DNA from: a cyanobacterium endosymbiont of Rhopalodia gibberula
GTDB lineage: Bacteria > Cyanobacteriota > Cyanobacteriia > Cyanobacteriales > Microcystaceae
Assembly (NCBI RefSeq): GCF_003574135.1
Contig: NZ_AP018341.1
Location: forward strand, 1,426,001 to 1,490,000
Direction of reading: 5' to 3'
Length of the DNA stretch: 64,000 nucleotides
In this document: positions 20,139-30,647 of the stretch, piece by piece
How positions within the stretch are numbered: the stretch's first letter is position 1
How the letters are laid out: each line of letters starts with the position of its first letter
Position numbers and translations under genes: made by a program
Notes under the pieces: model-generated
Seen by the model: only the letters and a program-made list of their open reading frames with translations
What the model was told of the DNA's origin: nothing
Database searches by the model: none

Positions 20139-21047
20139 ATGAGTCCCAAGAAACTGAACGACGACGATAAGCAAGAAATTCTTAAGCTTTATCGTCAAAC
20201 ACCAGAAACTACATCCACTTTAGCTGATCGTTATGGGGTCAGTAGCTCTACCATTAGCCGTTTTCTGAAAAGTTATCTATCAGAGTCAGAGTATGAAGAG
20301 TTAATTCAGCAAAAACGCTTAGCACGGACGGCTAAGTCTGAGTTACTATCTACACAGACTTACACTAAACCTGTATTGATGATATCAGAAAGTCAATCAG
20401 AGTCTCAAACCTCGAAGACTAAGGGTGAACTTGTGCTGGTGACCTCAAAGAATCAATTAGAGTTATCTTCAACGGAGACTAGTATTAAACAGCCCCCTAT
20501 CTTAGCAAAGGATCAGTCATCAAGATATATTCAACATTCAGACGAAGAAGATGAGGAAGACGATCTTGAAATGGTCGATGTTATCGCCCTTGGAGAGATG
20601 ATTGGGGAAGATTTATCGGATGGGATTGATGATGAAGACTTAGATGATGAAGACTTAGATGATGAAGATTGGGATGAAATAGAAGAAGAAAATTATGATC
20701 AATCTTTAGCTCAAGATGGGGACGTTCAAGTCTTACCCTTATCATCTGCTATTTTTCCTAAAACCTGTTATTTAGTGATTGATCGCTCAGCTGAATTAAT
20801 TGCTCGTCCTCTCAAAGAATTTGCTCATTTAGGTCAAATTCCAGCTGAAGAAGTACAACAAAAAACTTTACCAGTATTTGATAATCATCAAGGAGCACGT
20901 CGCTTTTCCAATCGCTCCCAAAGGGTGATTAAAGTTCCTGATGGTCGTCTTCTGTACAAAAGTTGTCCTCACTTATACGCTAAAGGAATTACTCGTTTGT
21001 TGATGGACGGACAAATTTACTCTATAGGATCTAACTATGACAATTAA
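20139..21047 (+). CDS. HTH-domain protein with acidic linker (conserved cyanobacterial)
   Basis: This 302-residue protein has an N-terminal helix-turn-helix of the transposase/Hin type (about 1-50, KLNDDDKQEILKLYRQTPET then STLADRYGVSSSTISRFLKS). There is no transposase catalytic domain, so it is a DNA-binding protein rather than a mobile element. A low-complexity linker follows, with a strongly acidic block around 160-190 made of DDEDL repeats. The C-terminal domain (about 205-300) runs from KTCYLVIDRSAELIARPLKE to HLYAKGITRLLMDGQIYSI and looks conserved but unnamed. ATG 20139 is the only sensible start. The target sites are unknown; it faces carA across a shared promoter region. Confidence 0.75.
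   Translation: MSPKKLNDDDKQEILKLYRQTPETTSTLADRYGVSSSTISRFLKSYLSESEYEELIQQKRLARTAKSELLSTQTYTKPVLMISESQSESQTSKTKGELVLVTSKNQLELSSTETSIKQPPILAKDQSSRYIQHSDEEDEEDDLEMVDVIALGEMIGEDLSDGIDDEDLDDEDLDDEDWDEIEEENYDQSLAQDGDVQVLPLSSAIFPKTCYLVIDRSAELIARPLKEFAHLGQIPAEEVQQKTLPVFDNHQGARRFSNRSQRVIKVPDGRLLYKSCPHLYAKGITRLLMDGQIYSIGSNYDN
20628..20672 (+). repeat. Three in-frame 15-bp acidic repeats
   Basis: GATGATGAAGACTTA occurs twice and GATGATGAAGATTGG once, head to tail, encoding DDEDL, DDEDL and DDEDW in the linker of the HTH protein. Confidence 0.85.
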
Positions 21048-21932
21048 GCCAATATTAATATTTATAAATTCATTAATTATCTCTTTTTAGCAAAAAAAAT
21101 ACCATTCCTTGAGTGATTTTATCTACTACTTTCAAAAGTAGTGGTTATGTTAAACTGTAAAATCAACTCGTAAAACGCAAACTAAAGAAACCTAGAATTT
21201 GATAATTAGCAAAATTTATAAATCAAGAAATTTTCATTAAATTAATCTTAACTTACTGTCAATTTTCTATGATGTTCTTTTAATTATTACTTGGCAGAAA
21301 TAGATAGTAAATTTTCGTATCTAATATCTAATACCCCACTTTACTAGATAAAATAAATAAGTTTTCTTTTAATTAAAATATTTTTTGAGAGGACTGGTGA
21401 TGTTATTATACACCTGGTTTAATTCGGCTTGTTATTTCTTACTTAAATCTTTCGTTTAACTCTCTTTTATGTGACTCTAACAGAACTTTTTCTTTTTAAC
21501 TAGTATTTTTAAGCTGTTTAGTTTCTTATTGCTGTTTCGGTATCTAAGTTTTTTTATTCGTAATCATCAACCTAAATCTTTTATAAATGTTACTATTTAG
21601 GACTTATTTGATAATTTTTATATTAAATATTTTAGGATATGTTCTTTTCTTTTTAAGTCAGCTTAACTCTCTTATAAATTTATTCATATATTTATGAACT
21701 CATTTCTAGATTAATTGAACCGGAACCAATTTAATAAAAAACAATTTGAGCTGAAAGTTTTTGAAGAAATTAATACTTAATAGTTTAAACTTAAATTGAT
21801 ATAATTTCACTTATGTAAAAACGAATTAAATTTGATTAAACAACAATGACCTAACTAAGGGTAATCTTACAGAGATTTTTACTTTCAAAACTAGTCTTAT
21901 TCAAGTAAAACTTAGTGGAGTAATTTAATATT
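21048..21932. other. Decayed intergenic DNA
   Basis: AT-rich, no frame, no hairpin with a T-tract and no recognised relic. Confidence 0.55.
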
Positions 21933-22437
21933 ATGCTAGTCCTTGTAGATCCTCTATTGAGAGAGTTAATTTCCATCAATTTAATCTCAGCGGTGTTAAT
22001 CTTGCTTGGGCGAGTTTAAGAAGCAGTCATCTGAGTTGTGCTGTTTTTAATAGGATGTTTTTTCTTGGCACCAATTTTGGACGTACTTTTTTGAAAAAAA
22101 TTAATTAAAATGAGAGAAACTAAAAAATGGTTAGACTTAGTCAAGCGCAATTAGGAGTAGCAATCTTGAAAAATTCAACTTATTCGGGGCTAGGTTAAAA
22201 GATACAGACTTATATAGGGTCTAATAAAGTATAAATATAACTTTAACCTCATATAGGTTTACATAGTATTTTCTTAAAATTGATAAGATTCAGATCAGCA
22301 CTCTTAAGATTTTAGCATTAGTCGATTTCAGACCTTAAAATAAATTGCCCAGATTAACGAATTTATAGCCTTTCTTAAGATTAACAAGGATAGAATTTTC
22401 GCTAAAAACGTCAACCTCATAAAACTAAATTCAACTG
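21933..22437 (+). pseudogene. Pentapeptide-repeat protein pseudogene
   Basis: One reading frame from about 21962 gives VNFHQFNLSGVNLAWASLRS, SHLSCAVFNRMFFLGTNFGR and, after stops, RLSQAQLGVAILKNSTYSG. Further on, RSALLRF and FAKNVNLIKLNS follow. The A(D/N)LXX spacing of pentapeptide repeats is clear (FNLSG VNLAW ASLRS SHLSC). At least four stops break the frame. Cyanobacteria carry many such proteins of unknown role. Confidence 0.7.
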
Positions 22438-23306
22438 CGGTTTAAATAAATAAAATAACCAAGGTAGCAAAGGTAAAGGAAAGCAATCTCACTGCCCAGT
22501 TTTGGGTTTGTATACTTGACTAACTAGGGAAAATAGGTATCGATCCTACATAATAAATAAACTTTCCCAAGAAATTGCAAATAACTATTCCTTGTCAAAA
22601 ACGGCGATAGGAAAAGCATTAAGAATATTAAGATTGCTGGAGTCTAGGTAATCACAATATAATTCCTTACCCTGAACCCCTGCTGTTGTGCTGTGTATCC
22701 CTAGACTGAGATATAAATTTTACTTCCATGCCTACTATGACAACTTAATTTATTGCCTAAAATAGAGTTATTAGTAACTGCACTTCTCTTTCCTCTCGCT
22801 CTAACACAATAATAATTCCATCAGTTGAAGCGACTATAGTCTTTAAAATCGTCTGTTTTGTTCGTATTTTTTGAAACCCTAACTTAGGAAATTAAAAGGA
22901 CTGACATAAAAGTTGGAGCAAAGTAACAAGTTAGGATAATACCCGCTTTAATATTCTTAAGAATAGATAGTAAAAAATATTTAGGAAAAATTACACCAGG
23001 TCATAGGCAACACGGTAGATGTTCTAATGGTTCTAGAAACCACAAAAAAATAAGTTAGTTTCGACCTCCGATGTTTTGGCAAAATTGTATGGACAAGTAG
23101 ATAAAGACGTCCGTCATAGAAATCGCAAAGACACCAACAGTTAACATTAAACCAATTTCCCAATTGGGAGGTGGTCATATGGAAAAATATAGGGAGATGA
23201 GAGGAAAGGAATCCTAACTAAAGGTAAGTTTTAGTTTTGTGAGATTTTCATGAGATAATATGATTTAGTCTGTTACCCAATAGAGCTTGTTAACAGCTTA
23301 CTGTTG
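22438..23306. other. Decayed DNA with unassigned scraps
   Basis: A plus-strand piece near 22,550-22,650 reads NKLSQEIANNYSLSKTAIGK then ALRILRLLESR, helix-rich but unassigned. A 65-codon minus-strand ORF at 22981-23178 has no recognisable family, and a second frame there reads LMLTVGVFAISMTDVFIYLS, membrane-like. These look like decayed pieces. Confidence 0.45.
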
Positions 23307-23687
23307 ATGTCTGACATAAAGCCAATGACCACTCAGTTACCTCCTCTCAACACCGATACCATCTGGGCAATCCTTAACGAGGAAATCGATGACGCAACCG
23401 TCAACCAATTAGTTTGGTACTATCTGGGCTATCGTTATGATCAATCTCGTCAAACTTGGGATAGTACTCAAGTTGCTGAAGACTGGCGAGAAAATTATCC
23501 AGACCCCCCAAATTTTGTTGAAAACCGACCTCCTATTATTAGGCTAACTCGTTCTATTCCTAGAGAAAATAAACAATTACTTAAAGAAAAGTTAGGATTT
23601 AAAGGCTATAAAATTGGCGAGTTTGGACCAAAACAAGCCCGCCGTGCTACCATGGCAAACTGGTTATTAAGTTATTTGACGAGTTAA
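23307..23687 (+). CDS. DUF1823 family protein
   Basis: This 126-residue protein belongs to DUF1823, conserved in cyanobacteria and plant chloroplasts and without a known function. Family features seen are DTIWAILNEEIDDATVNQLV, WYYLGYRYDQSRQTWDSTQV, PPIIRLTRSIPRENKQLLKE, KLGFKGYKIGEFGPKQARRA and a closing TMANWLLSYL. The length is complete. ATG 23307 is taken; a TTG precedes it in frame and ATG 23325 (MTTQLPPL) is an alternative. It is convergent with the CbiX gene, 49 bases apart. Confidence 0.88.
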   Translation: MSDIKPMTTQLPPLNTDTIWAILNEEIDDATVNQLVWYYLGYRYDQSRQTWDSTQVAEDWRENYPDPPNFVENRPPIIRLTRSIPRENKQLLKEKLGFKGYKIGEFGPKQARRATMANWLLSYLTS

Positions 23688-23736
23688 ACTTATAGTGAAC
23701 AGTTATTATAACAACTTCCTATATGTTTACTATTTT

Positions 23737-24681
23737 CTAGGGAACTTGCCAGATTTTTCCATGATACTGCATTACATCATCATAAAAATTTTGAGGGAGA
23801 TGATCGTGATCATGGGAATGGTTTTGTGCAACGGGGGTGAGTCGGAATTTACACATCTCACAATTCATTTGAGTCTGTCCCAGTTGACTTTCAATTTCCC
23901 GTTCACGAATTATAAAAAATAATTCCGGAGTCAATCCAATTTCAGGAAAATTAAGTATCTCAATATCGGGATACTGTTCTTGTTGTTGAGCACAAATATA
24001 AAAAATTTTCTTAACTAATGCCCCTGTAAACAGAAAATGAGGAAGTACGATAATACGTTTAGGATGATAGAGTCTTGCTCGTTCAAACCCTTGTTCTAAA
24101 CGAGGGTGAGTAATACCAATAAAACAAGTTTCAACTGTACGGTAGTAACTTCCTTCCCATAATAAGCGGGAAAATTTACACATATCACTATTAGCATCAG
24201 GATCACTCGAACCCCTACCAACAATAAGTAATACGGTGTCTTCGGGGGCAATGGTTTCTCTATCAAGTTTAGCTAAGCGTGATCGCCATACATCTAACAG
24301 CAGGGAAGTATTACCAAAATGTCGGCCATAGTGAAACCTTAAAAAGGGATAATGTTCTTTAGCTTGATCTAAGGCATGAGTTACATCAAATTTTGTATGA
24401 CGGGCAGCGAACAATAAACAAGGGAGAACCGTCATTTCCCTGAATCCCTCATTTACACAGCGATCAATCCCTTGTTGAATCAATGGTTCTGTCAACTCCA
24501 AAAAGCAGGGAATGACAGGGCGTGAGGTATCTAATGTTTGATAAGTGTCTACAAAATTAAGAAACTCTTGTTTTCCATCGATATCTTTAGTTCCATGTCC
24601 GATAATCAGTAAAGGACGTCGGAAAGGCAAAGGAGGGAACTTTTCCAAAATTTCCGAAAATGTCAAAGATTGAGCAATCAT
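23737..24681 (-). CDS. cbiX: CbiX-type sirohydrochlorin cobalto/ferrochelatase
   Basis: This 314-residue class II chelatase inserts Co2+ or Fe2+ into sirohydrochlorin, the branch point of cobalamin and siroheme. It has the two half-repeats of a long Cbi[18 protein letters not shown] with catalytic-type His near the N-terminus, and [17 protein letters not shown] starting repeat 2, with [14 protein letters not shown] later. The C-terminus carries an MxCxxC motif (MNCEMC, C274 and C277) and a His cluster (HSHDHDH, 288-294). In Bacillus megaterium CbiX, equivalents bind a 4Fe-4S cluster and metal. A cobalamin riboswitch precedes it, so its main product is probably the cobalt one. SirB is the alternative name if iron is used. 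Confidence 0.88.
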   Translation of the reverse strand: MIAQSLTFSEILEKFPPLPFRRPLLIIGHGTKDIDGKQEFLNFVDTYQTLDTSRPVIPCFLELTEPLIQQGIDRCVNEGFREMTVLPCLLFAARHTKFDVTHALDQAKEHYPFLRFHYGRHFGNTSLLLDVWRSRLAKLDRETIAPEDTVLLIVGRGSSDPDANSDMCKFSRLLWEGSYYRTVETCFIGITHPRLEQGFERARLYHPKRIIVLPHFLFTGALVKKIFYICAQQQEQYPDIEILNFPEIGLTPELFFIIREREIESQLGQTQMNCEMCKFRLTPVAQNHSHDHDHLPQNFYDDVMQYHGKIWQVP

Positions 24682-24711
24682 CTATACCTCGCAGATGAAT
24701 CCAAAGGGTTA

Positions 24712-24840
24712 TAATAAAAACGGCAGGCATTCTGAACCCAGATATGAAGTTTTATCTCATTACGGTTGTGGGACAGTAACAGGCTTACAATGACTGAATT
24801 TTCTTCATTAGTTATGATGACCGTTCCTCATCATAACCGA
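24712..24840 (-). promoter_or_regulatory. Cobalamin riboswitch upstream of cbiX
   Basis: Read on the minus strand, the leader contains ACTGTCCCACAACCGTAATG (24778 downward), matching the conserved CTGTCCCGCAACTGTAATG core of B12 riboswitches. It is followed by TTCAGAATGCCTGCCG (24736 to 24721), matching the 3' box with its TACCTGCC. A T-run and the cbiX start follow about 40 bases later. The 5' part (AGGAACGGTCATCA region) is less clear and may have drifted. Confidence 0.75.
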
Positions 24841-26502
24841 TTTTTCATGGTCCTATCAATGACTACCGATTTTTACTCCCCTTTACTTTACAAGTAATTA
24901 AGAGTCTAGTCATCTTAAATCATGAACGTGTCTTAAAAATTGGAGTTGTGGGAGAAGAATACTTGTGTCGTTAGTCACGATCAAAACTCTTAATAGAATT
25001 TTTTACTTTCTTTTGTTTAGTCAGAAATGTTTAATATCTTAGTTAAGTTTTGGACAAAATGTTATCAAAAGTTACACGTTGATAGATAAACTGCAATATA
25101 AGCTGTCTAAAAACATAAAGTTATCGCTAGAAATAAAGATCAGAAAATTAATGAGATAAGAGAAATTTTTAGAATCGAAGATAGCTATTAAAATTTATAC
25201 CAATAAACCAATGATTAAGTGTCATTTAGTTTTCTTTACTTAGTATTTATTCGCTAAATCTTAATGTTTAAACTTTAATAATTTGTATAAAATTTTACCA
25301 TTATATAAATTGTTAAATAACTCACCTCATGACAGCGTAAACTGTTCTTAGATAAAAGAAATTTATAAGCATATTGATTTATTTAATAAAGTCAAATGAA
25401 GTATTTACCTCATAGGTAAAACTTTAAGTATTGATAATACAAATTTATAAAAAAACTTACAATAATGCGAACTTAAGTGGATTTATTTGCTATTTTGGTC
25501 AGGGAATAAACATAAAAACATCAAAGAAATTAATATAACTACTTTATTCTACTCTAACTGATCTAAAACCTCAGGTTTGCTTGATTATAGACTTTATAAA
25601 AAAGAGGATAATTTCTCTGAAAAAACTATTTTTGACTAAAATTGTATTAGATTGTGGTCTTTGTACAACTTATGTAACAGGAGATAGTTAGTCTTCTTAG
25701 CAAGAAAAGTTTAAATTTGTGAGAGATATTGAAAATATCTCATCTGGTCATTGAATATTATGACAAGTGTCTAAAGCCATTAAGTACAATAAATAAACTT
25801 ATAGTAAGAAAATCCCAAAATATAGGGTTAGTTAATAATTGGTTAAAATACAAAGAAAATTATTTTTTGAAGTTAATCTCGACTCTATATATAGAATATT
25901 TAAACGAAAATAAAATTTCTTATAAACTGAAAAAGATGCTTTGAATAATTATCTAAATAAACAAATAGAATCATTATTTATTCCAATTAAATTGTTTTTA
26001 ACACTATAATTGAAGAAATAATATTTTTCAATTTAACCTATGAATTAATGTGATAAAATAAGTCCCAAGAAAGTACACTTATTTTTTTACTGATAACATC
26101 AATCGATGAACTGTTGTTTACGCAAATGATAATGTTCATGATTATTGAGTTAATAGCATCGGCGATGATACTCTATCTTGATTTTTAAGAATCGAATCGA
26201 GAAGATTTAATTAATATCAATAAGCACACTATACAAATTTATCAAACTTTTCGTATTGACCTTAATCAATCACGAAACACTTGAATTAATTATTTATGTA
26301 AATATTGATCAAGGCGTAGGTAGAAGCACACACCTCAAGATAAACTTAGTACAATCACAGTCTACAACTATCAAGTTTTACAGTCTAAATTTAAGCGTTA
26401 ACAATGAGGAATTTTATGGTTGATTTCGCTCAATTAATGAGATGGTTTAAGCTAAAAATAGGATTATAAAAATGATGTCATAAAAATGACACCGATTTTA
26501 CT
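24841..26502. other. Decayed intergenic DNA
   Basis: No supported gene. The 71-codon open frame at 25729-25944 is Lys/Ile/Tyr-rich, as random AT-rich DNA would be, and has no family signal. A plus-strand scrap at about 26,330-26,400 (KHTPQDKLSTITVYNYQVLQ) looks protein-like but is unassigned. A weak TGTCAT/ATGACA hairpin at 26476-26491 sits just after the TPR gene. Confidence 0.5.
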
Positions 26503-27312
26503 TCACTTTAAATCTAAAAATTTATCTAAAGCTGTTATCATGCGCGGTGGCCAACGACGGACGTTTGTTACCCAATCTAAGTCTTGATAACGGCTATCCA
26601 TTCCTACCGTTGCTACCCAATTACTCTCCGCTTCCCCTTGCTTCCCCAACTCCCATAAAATAGCTGTCAATGCTGCTCGCGTATCAGGAAACATAGGATA
26701 CTTTCGTATAATATTTTTCATTTGGTTCAAGGCTTCTTCCGTGTTTCTCAATTGATACAATACCAAAGCAACATTAGCTTTAGCTAAGGTAAAGTCAGGA
26801 TCAATGTTAACAGCTGTTTGGTAGTCTTTTAATGCTTGTTCCCAGTTGCCTAAAGCTCCTTGGGCGTTCCCTCGATTATTGTAAGCCATAGCATCATTGG
26901 GGGTTATTTCTAAGACTCGATTATAGTTTATAATCGCCTCTTGATATTTTCCTTGTCTTTCTAGAACCGTTCCTCGATTAAGATAAGAAGCAGACTCATT
27001 AGGAGCTAATTCAACAGCTTTATTAAAGTCTGAAATTGCTTTATCCAATTGATTCTGACTAACACGAGTACTTCCCCGATTGCTCCACACTGCTGGATTT
27101 TTAGGAAATCTTTCAATTAATTGAGTCCAATAGGTTTCTGCTTGGTTAAAATCTCCTTTTTGCGTTGCTTCAAAAGCTTTATTAGCGATTTTTTCCCCCC
27201 ATTCTAATTGCTCTTGAGTAATTAAAATGGAAGTTTCTTGGGCTAAAATTATGGGAACAGTCCCAAACCACAGTAAGAAAATTCCTAATAAACTTAATAT
27301 TGTACGAATCAT
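26503..27312 (-). CDS. Exported TPR-repeat protein
   Basis: This 269-residue protein starts with a signal peptide (IRTILSLLGIFLLWFGTVPI, cleavage likely after ILA near residue 24). About five TPR units cover residues 35-215, for example PAVWSNRGSTRVSQNQLDKA and AMAYNNRGNAQGALGNWEQA. The C-terminal segment RYQDLDWVTNVRRWPPRMIT is, to my recollection, shared with lumenal TPR proteins of chloroplasts and cyanobacteria. It probably scaffolds proteins in the periplasm or thylakoid lumen. Its start lies 32 bases after the purE stop, so both genes are likely on one transcript. It is retained despite loss of light harvesting. Confidence 0.82.
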   Translation of the reverse strand: MIRTILSLLGIFLLWFGTVPIILAQETSILITQEQLEWGEKIANKAFEATQKGDFNQAETYWTQLIERFPKNPAVWSNRGSTRVSQNQLDKAISDFNKAVELAPNESASYLNRGTVLERQGKYQEAIINYNRVLEITPNDAMAYNNRGNAQGALGNWEQALKDYQTAVNIDPDFTLAKANVALVLYQLRNTEEALNQMKNIIRKYPMFPDTRAALTAILWELGKQGEAESNWVATVGMDSRYQDLDWVTNVRRWPPRMITALDKFLDLK

Positions 27313-27344
27313 TGGAGGTTTCTATTGATAGTGTTTCTTACTCA

Positions 27345-27881
27345 TTATGACTTCTGTTCCATTTTTTTTAAATAATCTTCATAACCTAGTCGTTTGAGTT
27401 CTTCTTGTTTATCAATAACCACTTGTGTTAGATTTTGTCGATGTTCTTGGATTCGTTTCAGCAGTTTAGAATCATGGGACGCTAGAATCTGAATTGCAAG
27501 TAGCCCAGCATTCTCAGCGTTTCCAATAGCGACAGTGGCGACGGGAATGCCTCTAGGCATTTGCACAATGGAATAAAGAGAGTCTATCCCCTGTAAATGA
27601 TGAGTCGCTATAGGAACGCCAATGACAGGGAGGGGAGTTAAAGAAGCTACCATTCCTGGTAAGTGGGCTGCTCCTCCTGCCCCTGCAATGATCACTTTGA
27701 TTCCCTGTTTATGCGCGGTTTGGGCATAGTCTACCATGACTTTCGGTGTACGATGAGCAGACACGATTGTAACTTCACAAGAAACGGCAAAGTTTTGACA
27801 AACGATGATCGCACTTTTCATAGTGGGTAAATCAGAATCACTTCCCATAATTATGCCCACACGCGAAGAAGAGTTGGTCAT
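27345..27881 (-). CDS. purE: N5-carboxyaminoimidazole ribonucleotide mutase
   Basis: This 178-residue class I PurE converts N5-CAIR to CAIR in de novo purine synthesis. Seen motifs are [14 protein letters not shown] (nucleotide-binding loop), VSAHRTP with the catalytic-type His, and [16 protein letters not shown]. Length and the long C-terminal helix are normal for the octameric class I enzyme. It is first in an operon with the TPR gene; purK is not nearby. It diverges from nagA across 167 bases. Confidence 0.96.
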   Translation of the reverse strand: MTNSSSRVGIIMGSDSDLPTMKSAIIVCQNFAVSCEVTIVSAHRTPKVMVDYAQTAHKQGIKVIIAGAGGAAHLPGMVASLTPLPVIGVPIATHHLQGIDSLYSIVQMPRGIPVATVAIGNAENAGLLAIQILASHDSKLLKRIQEHRQNLTQVVIDKQEELKRLGYEDYLKKMEQKS

Positions 27882-28048
27882 GATGGTTGATCAGGTATAC
27901 TCGATAGCGTTATTCTAACAATGAAAAGCTATCTATATATGAAAACTCGGTAATAACGGACTCATTAATCAAGCTGAGCTTTTTGGTGAACTTACGATTT
28001 TAGGCTATTTATAAAATCTAATCAAAAAAAATAGTTTACAATAAAAAA

Positions 28049-29218
28049 GTGCTAAAAAATATTAAAATTGTCAATGCTAGAATACCTGGTTATCAAGAAA
28101 GTCAACAAGTTTCTATTAATTCCCAAGGTATTATTGAAAATATATCCTCAATGAGTAAAAGCTTCAAATCTATTGAAAGTGAGACAATTTTGGATTTAAA
28201 AGAAGATAATTTATCATTAGGAGGCATAGACTTGCAAATCAATGGAGGGTTGGGATTATCCTTTCCTGAAATTGAAGAAGAGAACTTGCCTATATTACAA
28301 AACATTTGTGACTTTCTATGGCAAGAAGGAATTGATGGATTCTGCCCTACGATTGTAACAACATCAGTTAAAAATATCCAGAGATCTCTTTCAGTAATTG
28401 ATAAATTTATAAGCAAACAGACTATTAAACCTGAAGAAACAGCAAAAGTATTAGGGATCCACTTAGAAGGACCCTTTTTAAATCCCCAAAAAAAAGGAGC
28501 ACACCCTGAACAATATCTATTAACACCTAGTGTGGAAGCGGCAAAACTAATTTTGGGAGATTATGCTCATCGCGTTAAGATAATGACTTTAGCTTCTGAA
28601 TTAGACTCAACCGATAAAGTAATTCCTTATTTAAAGGGTCAAGGAATTATTGTTAGTTTAGGACATTCTCAAGCTACAGACAAAGAAGCAAAAAAAGCTT
28701 TCGGATTGGGTGCATCAATGGTAACGCATGCTTACAATGCTATGCCGCCTTTACACCATCGTAACTCAGGATTATTAGGAGAAGCAATAATTAATAAAAA
28801 TGTTTATTGTGGATTAATTGCCGATGGTCGACACGTCTGTCCAACTATGATAGAAATCTTACTGAAATCAAGTCATTATGACCAGGGAGTTTTTCTAGTT
28901 AGTGATGCTCTATCTCCTATTGGTTTAGGAGATGGAATTTATCCTTGGGATGAACGACAAATTGAAGTTAAACAAGGAACTGCAAGTTTAGCCAATGGAA
29001 CATTGTCAGGAACAACTTTGCCCTTGTTCTCTGGATTAAAAAACTTAGTGAAATGGGAAGTATGTGAGGTAGAAACTGCCATTTCTCTAGGAACGGAATC
29101 TCCCAGAAAGGCCATTAATATGCCTGGAATTTCTATAGGACAGCCAGCTCATTTATTGCGCTGGCATTGGGATAAAATAAGTCGTATTTTAAATTGGGAA
29201 AGATTAAATAATGGATAG
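28049..29218 (+). CDS. nagA: N-acetylglucosamine-6-phosphate deacetylase
   Basis: This 389-residue amidohydrolase removes acetate from GlcNAc-6-P, the first step in recycling amino sugar from peptidoglycan. Motifs in order: GGIDLQINGG, LGIHLEGPFLNPQKKGAHPE, SLGHSQAT, VTHAYNAMPPLHHR, GLIADGRHV and FLVSDALSP with the catalytic Asp. The length equals that of E. coli NagA within a few residues. The start is GTG 28049; no suitable ATG lies nearby. nagB is not adjacent. Confidence 0.93.
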   Translation: MLKNIKIVNARIPGYQESQQVSINSQGIIENISSMSKSFKSIESETILDLKEDNLSLGGIDLQINGGLGLSFPEIEEENLPILQNICDFLWQEGIDGFCPTIVTTSVKNIQRSLSVIDKFISKQTIKPEETAKVLGIHLEGPFLNPQKKGAHPEQYLLTPSVEAAKLILGDYAHRVKIMTLASELDSTDKVIPYLKGQGIIVSLGHSQATDKEAKKAFGLGASMVTHAYNAMPPLHHRNSGLLGEAIINKNVYCGLIADGRHVCPTMIEILLKSSHYDQGVFLVSDALSPIGLGDGIYPWDERQIEVKQGTASLANGTLSGTTLPLFSGLKNLVKWEVCEVETAISLGTESPRKAINMPGISIGQPAHLLRWHWDKISRILNWERLNNG

Positions 29219-29291
29219 TCATTAATGATTAAAATTTAAAGTCAATAGTGAGAGTTTTTCCTTCTTGCTTGTTGGTTTGTACGTCTTAAAA

Positions 29292-29972
29292 CTAAATCCG
29301 TCGAAGCAAACTTAAACCATGGGTATCAGTTCCACAGGTTTTAAATAATCCATAGATTTTACTTAAAGCTAATACTTGTTCCGTTTGTTTTGGACTAGTC
29401 GTCCAAGGTTTAGGATTACCATAGGCATAAAAAGCCTCCACTCCATCAATACCTAAATCAGCACAAAAATGAATAAGCTCATCTACAGAACGATTATAAC
29501 GAACAGGATGAGCTAGAACAGCTAAACCACCAGCTTGATGGAAAGCATTTATAACCTGACGAGCTGAAGCCCAAAAATCTTCGGGATGAGTTCCTTGAAG
29601 ATAAGGCTGCATCAAACTGTGTTGTGGATCAAAACCATAGCCTAAAATATGAATTTCAGTATCAAGTAAATTAGCAGTAATCTCAACCCCAGTCCAAAGA
29701 TGAGGTAAAGGTTTGTGAGGATGGTATTGGCGAGTTTCATTAATCCAGTTTTGCGCCACTTGGTAACCATTGATAGAGTGGTGGTCAGTAATTGCCATCC
29801 CCCTGAGACCGAGCTCCACTGCTTGTTCAATTAAAACCTGGGGTTTTAATTGTCCATCGGAGTGAACAGTATGCATGTGGAAGTTGTAGTTATAAGGGCA
29901 ACTTTTTTGGTGCAGAGCCTGCCAAACCTTTTTAAGAGCCTTAGTATCTTGGGCTGATGGCTGAGTTAACAT
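29292..29972 (-). CDS. PHP-domain metal-dependent phosphoesterase
   Basis: This 226-residue PHP protein has NFHMHTVHSDG, GMAITDHHS, GVEITANLLDTEIHILGYG, VLAHPVRY and CGTDTHG, the full set of His/Asp metal ligands of a tri-metal PHP site. Related proteins hydrolyse 5'-phosphate mono- or di-nucleotides or 3',5'-bisphosphates; the substrate here is not known. The frame opens at 29984, but ATG 29972 (MLTQPSAQDTKALKK) is a better start. It is convergent with nagA, 73 bases away. Confidence 0.85.
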   Translation of the reverse strand: MLTQPSAQDTKALKKVWQALHQKSCPYNYNFHMHTVHSDGQLKPQVLIEQAVELGLRGMAITDHHSINGYQVAQNWINETRQYHPHKPLPHLWTGVEITANLLDTEIHILGYGFDPQHSLMQPYLQGTHPEDFWASARQVINAFHQAGGLAVLAHPVRYNRSVDELIHFCADLGIDGVEAFYAYGNPKPWTTSPKQTEQVLALSKIYGLFKTCGTDTHGLSLLRRI

Positions 29973-30169
29973 GAATACAACCATAGTCGATGTCTCTACT
30001 GGAAGAATATTGCAAATTATTACATCTAGGATAACAATCCTTTGCTTAAAGAGTCAGAAACTACCTATGTAGTTTATCTAAACTGATAAGATTCTCGACT
30101 CAAGCCTATTTTCTAAATAAAATATTAAAACTGATTAAGCAGATATCATTATACTGAACACAATGCCCC

Positions 30170-30553
30170 AATGTAAGTCAGGTTGTTAGGCAACATATAC
30201 TACTCATTAGTGTCAATGCTACTGCGATCATTAAAGAAGCTGTAGTTAAGTCATTGTTGCACTTCGATGTAACTAATCCCGGTGTCAATATACACAATAT
30301 TCATCATTATACGGCTTGTTTCCGCACTCTTGATTACTATCTCCGCTACTCCACCTATACAATGTTAGCTGGCAATTTCTTTATCCTTGATGAACTGGTT
30401 CTCAACAGTTTAAAGAGAACTTGCAATTCTTTGAATATACTCATCACTAGCACCATTCAAGCCATTTAAATGAGAGAAATTATTACTAATTTAATTGGTA
30501 TTGATACAGGTAAATAAATGGGTGTTCTTTTAACTACAGTTACTCTAGCCTAA
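30170..30553 (+). pseudogene. apcB: apcB pseudogene (allophycocyanin beta)
   Basis: A single frame from about 30173 to TAA 30551-30553 follows the last two thirds of ApcB: ISVNATAIIKEAVVKSLL, HFDVTNPGVNIHNIHHYTAC, FRTLDYYLRYSTYTMLAGNF and FILDELVLNSLKRTCNSLNI, then ISTIQAI-like, MREIITNLIGIDTGK and MGVLLTTVTLA. In-frame stops stand at 30467-30469 and just before MGV. The bilin-binding RRYAACIRDLDYYLRYA motif has become HHYTACFRTLDYYLRYS; the chromophore-linking Cys is still there. The N-terminal 50 or so residues are missing. This protein formed the phycobilisome core with ApcA. Confidence 0.92.
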
Positions 30554-30647
30554 ATTAAAGTAAATTAGTATTTATCTTAAACTGTTTTAGTTATTTAAAA
30601 GCCTTATTTTAGAAAAATATTTGATTAATTATAGGATAATTTTACTT

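Noticed and set aside
20139-21047. HTH protein as a transposase
   Set aside because: It has only the transposase-type HTH; the rest is an acidic linker and a different C-terminal domain, with no DDE residues and no terminal repeats.
22981-23178. 65-codon minus-strand ORF
   Set aside because: No family signal; another frame on the same strand looks equally protein-like, so it is probably decayed DNA.
25729-25944. 71-codon plus-strand ORF rich in Lys, Ile and Tyr
   Set aside because: Composition is that of random AT-rich DNA, no ribosome site and no recognisable motif.
24841-26502. Possible ferredoxin-like scrap (LDCGLCTTYVTGD) near 25,640
   Set aside because: Too short, surrounded by stops, and without the usual CxxxxCxxC spacing.
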